This document shows, piece by piece, positions 57,376 to 64,000 of a stretch of 64,000 nt of DNA. Within the stretch, counting starts at the first letter, position 1. Every line of letters starts with the position of its first letter. The notes beneath the pieces are model-generated. The model saw only the letters and a list, made by a program, of their open reading frames with translations. It ran no database searches and had not been told where the DNA came from. The DNA lies in NCBI GenBank assembly GCA_002305715.1, contig DBQD01000066.1:80193-144192 (forward strand), in the 5' to 3' direction. This DNA comes from Proteiniphilum sp. UBA1403 (lineage in GTDB: Bacteria > Bacteroidota > Bacteroidia > Bacteroidales > Dysgonomonadaceae). Both the position numbers and the translations under genes were made by a program.

Positions 57376-60300
57376 ATGACAGATCAAAATTTAGCACCAA
57401 AGATAGATAATATCCATAGTAATAAGGGAATACATAAAGTACTTGTGCTAGGATCAGGTGCGCTCAAAATTGGGGAGGCGGGTGAATTTGACTATTCCGG
57501 ATCACAAGCCCTGAAGGCTCTGCGCGAAGAGGGGATGGAAACAATCCTCATTAACTCGAATATAGCTACTGTACAGACATCGGAAGGTGTTGCCGATAAA
57601 ATATACTTTCTACCTATCACTCCCTACTTTGTAGAGAAGGTGATTGCACGTGAACGTCCCGACGGTATCATGCTTGCATTTGGTGGACAAACTGCATTAA
57701 ATTGCGGTGTTGCACTTTATCAAGCGGGTGTTTTTGATAAATATGACATGAAGGTGCTTGGAACACCTGTACAGGCAATCATGGATACGGAAGATAGGGA
57801 TCTGTTTGTGAAGAAACTGGATGAGATCGAGGTAAAGACCATTCAAAGTGTTGCTGTTTCAACGCTCAACGATGCTTTACAGGCTGCTGACAGCCTAGGT
57901 TATCCTGTCATTGTGCGGGCTGCATATGCTTTGGGGGGACTTGGATCGGGTTTCTGTAATAACGAAGAGGAGATGAAGGCTCTTGCTAGTAAGGCTTTCA
58001 ACTACTCAAGTCAGCTGTTGATCGAGAAGTCTCTGAAAGGCTGGAAAGAGATTGAGTATGAGGTTGTACGTGACCGTTTCGACAACTGCATCACAGTCTG
58101 CAACATGGAGAACTTCGACCCACTGGGTATTCACACTGGAGAGAGTATTGTGGTTGCTCCCTCACAAACATTGACCAACTCAGAATATCATAAACTGCGT
58201 GAACTTGCCATTAAAATTGTCCGACATATAGGTATCGTGGGTGAGTGTAATGTGCAGTATGCATTTGATCCGGAGTCGGAAGACTACCGGGTAATTGAGG
58301 TAAATGCCCGACTGAGCCGTTCTTCGGCATTGGCTTCGAAAGCTACCGGATACCCACTGGCGTTTGTTGCGGCTAAACTGGGACTTGGATATGGCCTTTT
58401 TGATTTGAAAAATTCAGTAACAAAATCAACAAGTGCCTTTTTTGAGCCCGCACTGGACTATATTGTGGTGAAAATTCCTCGTTGGGATCTTGGTAAGTTC
58501 AGTGGTGTCTCCAAAGAAATTGGGTCAAGTATGAAATCTGTTGGTGAAATAATGGCCATTGGACGCACCTTCGAAGAAGCCATGCAAAAAGGACTTCGTA
58601 TGATTGGACTCGGTATGCATGGGTTTGTGGAAAATAAGGAACTTATTATAGATGATATAGACAAGGCTTTGCGTGAGCCAACAGATCAACGTATTTTTGT
58701 GATAAGCAAGGCTTTTCGAAAAGGATATACAGTTGATCAGATTCATGAATTGACAAAGATTGACCGATGGTTTTTGCATAAACTTCATCAAATTGTATTA
58801 ACTGCTGAAGCGTTGGAAGGATACACAATATCTTCTGAAGATCTGGAGATGAATGAGAACAACGCTTTTGATGAATTGCTGAAAAAAGCCAAACAACAGG
58901 GTTTCTCTGATTTCCAAGTTGCAAGGGCTCTATGGAAAGAGCAAACAGATGATGCAGCTCCAATCAATATTCGCAACTATAGAAAGAGAAAGGGTATTGT
59001 GCCAGTGGTGAAACAAATTGACACGTTGGCTGCTGAATATCCAGCTCAAACAAACTATCTATACCTAACATATAACGGGTTGCAGAACGATGTACAATAC
59101 CTGGGTGACCATCGTTCAGTGATTGTGCTCGGATCTGGTGCATACCGCATTGGATCTTCAGTGGAATTTGACTGGTGTTCGGTTAATGCTCTCACAACTG
59201 TTCGCAAAGAAGGTTACCGATCGGTTATGGTTAACTACAACCCCGAAACAGTATCAACAGACTATGATATGTGCGACAGGCTCTATTTCGATGAGTTGAC
59301 TTATGAAAGGGTGATGGATATCATTGAATTGGAAAATCCTCACGGGGTCATTGTTTCTGTGGGAGGTCAAATACCCAATAACTTGGCAGTGAGGTTGGAT
59401 AATTCAGGTGTAAATATTCTGGGTACTTCTGCTAAAAGTATTGATAATGCAGAGGATCGTCACAAATTTTCCTCCATGCTCGACAGGCTGGAAATCGACC
59501 AACCGAGATGGAAAGAGTTGACAACACTAAGCGATATCCATAATTTTGCCGATGAAGTAGGATTCCCTTTGCTAGTTAGACCCTCCTATGTTCTCTCAGG
59601 TGCAGCAATGAATGTTTGCTCCAACAAAAGTGAATTGGAGCGATTCCTCACACTAGCTACTGAAGTGTCAAGCAGATACCCGGTCGTTGTATCTGAATTT
59701 ATTGAGGAGTCGAAAGAGATAGAAATGGATGCGGTTGCACAAAACGGAGAATTAATAGCCTATGCAATCTCGGAACATGTGGAGTTTGCAGGAGTACACT
59801 CAGGTGATGCCACCATTTTGTTCCCTGCTCAAAAAATATATGTGCAGACTGCTCGTAGAATTAAACAAATTACACGAGAAATAGCCAAAGCGTTAAATAT
59901 AACCGGACCGTTCAATATTCAGTTTTTGGCAAAAGACAATGATATCAAGGTGATAGAATGTAACCTACGTGCTTCGAGATCGTTCCCTTTTGTTTCGAAG
60001 ATACTAAAGATAAACTTTATTGAACTTGCAACAAAAGTAATGCTTGATATTCCGGTTGTAAGACCCGAGAAATCAGCATTTGAACTTGATTATGTGGGAA
60101 TAAAAGCACCTCAATTCTCCTTTACCCGTCTGCAAAAGGCAGATCCGGTACTGGGTGTGGACATGGCTTCAACGGGTGAAGTGGGAGCTATAGGAAACCA
60201 ATTCGATGATGCCCTGCTTACTTCGATGCTGGCAGTGGGATATAGTGTTCCTCAAAAAAACATCATGATCTCATCCGGTGGAACAAAATCGAAAGTTGCC

Positions 60301-60663
60301 TTACTCGATGCTTGTCGTCTATTGCAAAAAAACGGATATACTTTATATGCTACGAGTGGAACACAAAAGTTTTTGGAAGAAAATGGAGTAGACAGTATCT
60401 TTGTAGCATGGCCTGATGATGAATATGCAACATTGAAGGTAAATGACATGATCGCTGAGAAAAAATTCGACCTGATTATAAATATCCCCAAGAATTTAAC
60501 CGAGCGTGAACTTACCAATGGTTACCTGATTCGTCGCAGTGCCATCGATTATAATATACCCTTGATTACCAATGCCCGATTGGCAAGCGCATTTATCAAA
60601 GCTTTCTGTAAAATATCACGAGATGAAATAGAAATTAAGCATTGGGAGGAGTATACTGAATAG
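57376..60663 (+). CDS. carB: Carbamoyl-phosphate synthase large subunit, copy 1
   Basis: 1095 residues. Two ATP-grasp halves (bicarbonate phosphorylation, then carbamate phosphorylation), with the oligomerisation domain between them and the allosteric MGS-like domain (about 955-1095) at the end. First half: LGSGALKIGEAGEFDYSGSQ, YALGGLGSGF, GWKEIEYEVVRDRFDNC, ENFDPLGIHTGESIVVAPSQ. Second half: LGSGAYRIGSSVEFDWCSVN, RPSYVLSGAAMNV, ISEHVEFAGVHSGDAT, ECNLRASRSFPFVSK. These follow animal CPS1/CAD wording, not E. coli (GAGPIVIGQACEFDYSG). It starts 29 bp after carA and ends 26 bp before copy 2. Confidence 0.96.
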   Translation: MTDQNLAPKIDNIHSNKGIHKVLVLGSGALKIGEAGEFDYSGSQALKALREEGMETILINSNIATVQTSEGVADKIYFLPITPYFVEKVIARERPDGIMLAFGGQTALNCGVALYQAGVFDKYDMKVLGTPVQAIMDTEDRDLFVKKLDEIEVKTIQSVAVSTLNDALQAADSLGYPVIVRAAYALGGLGSGFCNNEEEMKALASKAFNYSSQLLIEKSLKGWKEIEYEVVRDRFDNCITVCNMENFDPLGIHTGESIVVAPSQTLTNSEYHKLRELAIKIVRHIGIVGECNVQYAFDPESEDYRVIEVNARLSRSSALASKATGYPLAFVAAKLGLGYGLFDLKNSVTKSTSAFFEPALDYIVVKIPRWDLGKFSGVSKEIGSSMKSVGEIMAIGRTFEEAMQKGLRMIGLGMHGFVENKELIIDDIDKALREPTDQRIFVISKAFRKGYTVDQIHELTKIDRWFLHKLHQIVLTAEALEGYTISSEDLEMNENNAFDELLKKAKQQGFSDFQVARALWKEQTDDAAPINIRNYRKRKGIVPVVKQIDTLAAEYPAQTNYLYLTYNGLQNDVQYLGDHRSVIVLGSGAYRIGSSVEFDWCSVNALTTVRKEGYRSVMVNYNPETVSTDYDMCDRLYFDELTYERVMDIIELENPHGVIVSVGGQIPNNLAVRLDNSGVNILGTSAKSIDNAEDRHKFSSMLDRLEIDQPRWKELTTLSDIHNFADEVGFPLLVRPSYVLSGAAMNVCSNKSELERFLTLATEVSSRYPVVVSEFIEESKEIEMDAVAQNGELIAYAISEHVEFAGVHSGDATILFPAQKIYVQTARRIKQITREIAKALNITGPFNIQFLAKDNDIKVIECNLRASRSFPFVSKILKINFIELATKVMLDIPVVRPEKSAFELDYVGIKAPQFSFTRLQKADPVLGVDMASTGEVGAIGNQFDDALLTSMLAVGYSVPQKNIMISSGGTKSKVALLDACRLLQKNGYTLYATSGTQKFLEENGVDSIFVAWPDDEYATLKVNDMIAEKKFDLIINIPKNLTERELTNGYLIRRSAIDYNIPLITNARLASAFIKAFCKISRDEIEIKHWEEYTE

Positions 60664-60689
60664 TAAATTTGTATCGTAACGCATCAATA

Positions 60690-63600
60690 ATGGATTATTC
60701 AATTAAAAAAGTTATTCTACTAGGGTCTGGTGCTTTGAAAATTGGCCAGGCAGGAGAGTTTGACTACTCTGGCTCCCAAGCATTAAAAGCAATGCGGGAG
60801 GAAGGAATTGAAACAGTACTTATCAACCCGAACATCGCTACCATTCAAACGTCTGAGGGTGTGGCCGATAAGGTTTATTTTCTACCAATCACTCCTTTCT
60901 TTGTTGAGAAAGTGATTGAAAAAGAAAGACCAGACGGTATCTTGCTTGCTTTTGGAGGACAAACAGCTTTGAACTGTGGAACAGAACTCTATTTAAGTGG
61001 CACGTTCGAAAAGTATGGTGTAAGGGTATTGGGTACTTCAGTTGAGGCAATTATGATCACCGAAGATCGTGATCTCTTTGTGAAAAAACTGAATGAAATT
61101 GATGCTAAAACACCTCTGTCACATGCCGTTGAATCACTCGAAGATGCATTAAATGCAGCACGTGAAATAGGTTTCCCAATCATGCTGCGATCGGCGTATG
61201 CTCTTGGAGGACAGGGATCTGGAATTTGTGAAAATGAAGAGGAGTTTATTGAACTTTGTAAAAGTGCACTATCGTTTTCAAATCAAATTCTTGTTGAGGA
61301 AAGCCTGAAGGGGTGGAAAGAAATAGAGTTTGAGGTAATTCGAGACAGCAACGACCATTGCTTCACTGTAGTACCGATGGAGAACTTCGATCCTCTAGGT
61401 ATTCATACTGGAGAGAGTATTGTAGTGGCACCGATTATCACTCTAACAAAAGAGCAGATCTCCATGCTGGAAGATATTGCAGGTAGTGTTGTCCGTCACA
61501 TTGGTATTGTGGGTGAATGTAACATTCAGTATGCTTTTAATGCGCTTACTAACGATTATCGCATAATCGAAATCAATGCTCGTCTGAGTCGGTCCTCTGC
61601 TCTAGCGTCTAAGGCTTCAGGCTATCCACTAGCCTTCGTAGCAACAAAACTTGCTTTGGGGTATACGCTCGACCAAATTGGTGAAATGGGAACGCCAAAC
61701 TCGGCTTACAAAGCTCCTGCAGTGGACTATATGATTGTAAAAATACCCCGTTGGGACTTAAATAAGTTTTACGGGGTAAGTCATGAGATTGGTTCTTCCA
61801 TGAAATCGGTGGGAGAGATCATGTCAATTGGACAATCGTTTGAGGAGATTATCCAAAAAGGTTTGCGGATGATAGGGCAGGGGATGCACGGCTTTGTTGG
61901 AAATAGGGAAATAACTTTCGACAACGTTGAGGAGTCGTTGGCGAAACCTACCGACCTGCGTATCTTTGCTATTGCCGATGCTTTTGAAAAAGGATACAGT
62001 ATTACGCAGATTGAAAATCTCACCAAAATTGATCATTGGTTTCTGGAGAAACTGGAAAATATTTACAACTATTCAAAGGTGCTTGCTTCTTATTCTAAAA
62101 TTGAAGAGCTGCCGGAGGAGGTCTTACGTGAAGCCAAAAGATTAGGGTTTTCCGATTTTCAAATAGCACGTTTTGTGGAAAATCCTTCGGGAATATTGCA
62201 GGATGCACTAATAAGGGTAAGGAAGTATCGCAAAGAGAAAGAAATATTGCCGGTTGTACGTCGTATCAACACTGTTGCATCTGATCATCCTGACAAAACC
62301 AATTATCTCTATTTCACATACGGATCTGATAATGCATTTGTACCTCATAAAGAGGATAAAGAAGCTGTGGTGGTGCTTGGTTCGGGTGCCTATCGTATTG
62401 GGTCTTCGGTAGAGTTCGACTGGTGTTCGGTGAATGCGGTGCAGACTGCACGTGAATTGGGGTACGCTTCGGTGATGATCAATTACAATCCTGAAACTGT
62501 TTCGACCGATTACGATATGTGCGACCGACTCTATTTCGATGAGCTTACCTTCGAACGGGTAATGGATGTCATTGATATTGAAAAGCCAAAAGGTGTTATC
62601 GTGTCTGTAGGTGGACAGATACCTAATAACTTGGCCATGAAGTTGCATAGTCAAAAGGTGCCTATTTTGGGCACATCACCGCTTTCAATTGACCGTGCTG
62701 AGAATAGGCACAAGTTTTCTGCTATGCTCGATGAACTTGGTATTGATCAACCACGCTGGAAAGAGGCTAGCAGCATTGAGGAGATTGACTCCTTCATTGA
62801 AGAGGTGGGATTCCCATTACTGGTAAGACCTTCTTACGTACTCTCGGGAGCTGCCATGAATGTTTGTTATAATAGGGAACAGATGAGTGTGTTCCTCAAG
62901 ATGGCTGTCAATGTCTCTAAAGAATATCCCGTGGTTGTATCCAGCTTTATGCAGAATGCTAAGGAGATTGAATTCGATGCTGTCGCCCAAGATGGAGTGG
63001 TGGTTGAGTATGCTATTTCGGAACATGTGGAATTTGCAGGAGTACATTCAGGTGATGCAACACTTGTATTTCCTGCCCAAAAGATCTATTTCGAGACCAT
63101 GCGTCGTGTTAAGAAGATCTCGAAACAGATTGCTCGTGAACTTAATATATCTGGTCCTTTTAATATACAGTATCTGGCTAAAAATAACGATATCAAGGTG
63201 ATAGAATGTAATCTTCGTGCATCTCGTTCTTTCCCATTTGTGTCAAAAGTACTTAAACATAATTTTATTGACACAGCTACTCGTATAATGTTGGGGGCAC
63301 CTTATTCAAAACCAGATAGTTCGGTGTTCGACTTAGATTATATCGGGGTGAAAGCTTCGCAGTTTTCATTCTCCAGATTACAAAACGCCGACCCAGTATT
63401 GGGTGTGGATATGTCATCTACCGGTGAAGTAGGTTGTATTGGTGAGGATTTTTCGGATGCAATCCTGAAATCGATGCTCTCGGTGGGGTATAAAATTCCG
63501 GAGAAAGGTATTTTGATCTCCTCTGGTGAAATGAAGTCGAAGGTCGACTTGCTGGAAGCCTGCAAACTTTTAGGACAAAAAGGATATATACTTTACGCCA

Positions 63601-63902
63601 GTCATGGCACGTGTAGGTTTCTTAGTGAAAATGGTATAAAGGCTATTGATGTGAACTGGCCTGATGAGGATGGTGAAAACAATATTCTACGAATGATTGC
63701 TGATAAGGAGTTTGACTTGATCATCAACATTCCGAAAGATGTGACACGCCGAGAACTGACCAACGGTTACATTATTCGACGGGGGGCTGTCGACTACAAC
63801 ATTCCTCTTATCACAAACGCACGTTTAGCAAGTGCTTTTATAAAAGCCTTCTGCAAAATGGAATTAGAGGATATTGAAATAAAAAGTTGGAATGAATATT
63901 AA
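60690..63902 (+). CDS. carB: Carbamoyl-phosphate synthase large subunit, copy 2
   Basis: 1070 residues from the ATG at 60690; a TTG at 60669 in frame is less likely. Same domain order as copy 1 and no visible damage: LGSGALKIGQAGEFDYSGSQ, YALGGQGSGI, GWKEIEFEVIRD, ENFDPLGIHTGESIVVAP, LGSGAYRIGSSVEFDWCSVN, RPSYVLSGAAMNV, ECNLRASRSFPFVSK and a full MGS-like end. It differs from copy 1 at many positions along the whole length, including the ATP-grasp loop (LGGQGSG against LGGLGSG) and the effector domain, so it is an old, maintained duplicate. A hairpin follows at 63934-63972. Confidence 0.95.
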   Translation: MDYSIKKVILLGSGALKIGQAGEFDYSGSQALKAMREEGIETVLINPNIATIQTSEGVADKVYFLPITPFFVEKVIEKERPDGILLAFGGQTALNCGTELYLSGTFEKYGVRVLGTSVEAIMITEDRDLFVKKLNEIDAKTPLSHAVESLEDALNAAREIGFPIMLRSAYALGGQGSGICENEEEFIELCKSALSFSNQILVEESLKGWKEIEFEVIRDSNDHCFTVVPMENFDPLGIHTGESIVVAPIITLTKEQISMLEDIAGSVVRHIGIVGECNIQYAFNALTNDYRIIEINARLSRSSALASKASGYPLAFVATKLALGYTLDQIGEMGTPNSAYKAPAVDYMIVKIPRWDLNKFYGVSHEIGSSMKSVGEIMSIGQSFEEIIQKGLRMIGQGMHGFVGNREITFDNVEESLAKPTDLRIFAIADAFEKGYSITQIENLTKIDHWFLEKLENIYNYSKVLASYSKIEELPEEVLREAKRLGFSDFQIARFVENPSGILQDALIRVRKYRKEKEILPVVRRINTVASDHPDKTNYLYFTYGSDNAFVPHKEDKEAVVVLGSGAYRIGSSVEFDWCSVNAVQTARELGYASVMINYNPETVSTDYDMCDRLYFDELTFERVMDVIDIEKPKGVIVSVGGQIPNNLAMKLHSQKVPILGTSPLSIDRAENRHKFSAMLDELGIDQPRWKEASSIEEIDSFIEEVGFPLLVRPSYVLSGAAMNVCYNREQMSVFLKMAVNVSKEYPVVVSSFMQNAKEIEFDAVAQDGVVVEYAISEHVEFAGVHSGDATLVFPAQKIYFETMRRVKKISKQIARELNISGPFNIQYLAKNNDIKVIECNLRASRSFPFVSKVLKHNFIDTATRIMLGAPYSKPDSSVFDLDYIGVKASQFSFSRLQNADPVLGVDMSSTGEVGCIGEDFSDAILKSMLSVGYKIPEKGILISSGEMKSKVDLLEACKLLGQKGYILYASHGTCRFLSENGIKAIDVNWPDEDGENNILRMIADKEFDLIINIPKDVTRRELTNGYIIRRGAVDYNIPLITNARLASAFIKAFCKMELEDIEIKSWNEY

Positions 63903-63933
63903 ATAAAAATTCCACATATATCTAATAAATAAG

Positions 63934-63972
63934 TTGCCCACTTAGAACATGTAAAATGGACTAAGTGGGCAA
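63934..63972 (+). terminator. Hairpin after the carbamoyl-phosphate synthase operon
   Basis: Perfect 12-bp stem, TTGCCCACTTAG (63934-63945) with CTAAGTGGGCAA (63961-63972), and a 15-base loop. Only a weak T-rich tail follows (ACTGTTTATT), so it may be a terminator or another stable 3' structure. Confidence 0.65.
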
Positions 63973-64000
63973 ACTGTTTATTAAAATTATTGAGATCGTT

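Noticed and set aside
60669..60689. TTG start for the second carB
   Set aside because: The ATG at 60690 gives the normal CarB N-terminus; the seven extra residues have no counterpart in copy 1.

Overview
The window is chromosomal DNA of a Bacteroidota bacterium, most likely order Bacteroidales and perhaps a Dysgonomonadaceae-type carbohydrate and amino-acid fermenter; the family is a guess from gene content. Evidence for Bacteroidota: secreted and lipoprotein glycoside hydrolases of Bacteroidetes type, several promoters of the TTG-N19/20-TAnnTTTG form, DUF3109 and SIMPL proteins, a long trigger factor, and the block tig-clpP-clpX-recQ-dxs-trkA-trkH. Nearly all of it is ordinary dense coding sequence. 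I saw no insertion sequence, prophage, CRISPR array, rRNA or tRNA.

Layout. 1-3.2 kb: the end of prfC, an MscS-type channel, an exported TPR protein and a small membrane protein. 3.2-13.3 kb: carbohydrate metabolism, with a GH20 hexosaminidase lipoprotein and cutC on the minus strand, then a GH5 lipoprotein, an exported dienelactone-hydrolase-like protein, acpH and a large GH2 enzyme carrying a LamG-like domain. 13.4-14.0 kb: a well-formed promoter followed by a 32-codon membrane-peptide ORF and a small zinc-ribbon protein. 14.1-17.4 kb: an exported Gfo/Idh/MocA oxidoreductase, a ThuA-domain protein and a luciferase-like flavin oxidoreductase. 17.6-20.0 kb: an ECF sigma factor, a likely anti-sigma factor, a small exported protein and an outer-membrane barrel.

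20.2-28.7 kb is a histidine-degradation operon: hutU, ftcD, a pnuC-like transporter, hutI, fchA and hutH, followed by an MFS permease. It would convert histidine to urocanate, imidazolone propionate, formiminoglutamate and glutamate, passing the formimino group to tetrahydrofolate. 28.8-30.2 kb holds a VIT-type metal transporter and TrhA; 30.5-33.0 kb is clpB. 33.1-44.0 kb is the minus-strand block from tig to trkH, covering protein folding and proteolysis, DNA repair, isoprenoid precursors and potassium uptake.

44.4-50.6 kb: a CPBP protease, a DUF3109 protein, a TetR regulator, fabG, an RluA-type pseudouridine synthase, a nucleotidyltransferase and a CBS/CorC membrane protein. 50.7-55.2 kb: a galactose cluster of galM, an MFS permease, galK and a NUDIX-winged-helix protein that looks like its regulator, with paired palindromes at the galM promoter. 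55.2-55.9 kb: a SIMPL protein. 56.3-63.9 kb: carA and two tandem, full-length, diverged carB genes, all of which resemble the animal CPS1/CAD enzymes more than the E. coli enzyme.

Most worth a second look: the carA-carB-carB arrangement and its eukaryote-like character; an 11-bp, four-unit tandem repeat with a conserved tail found at two places 41 kb apart; the catalytically degenerate NUDIX regulator and its candidate operators; pnuC inside the hut operon; and the promoter-driven 32-codon ORF near 13.4 kb.
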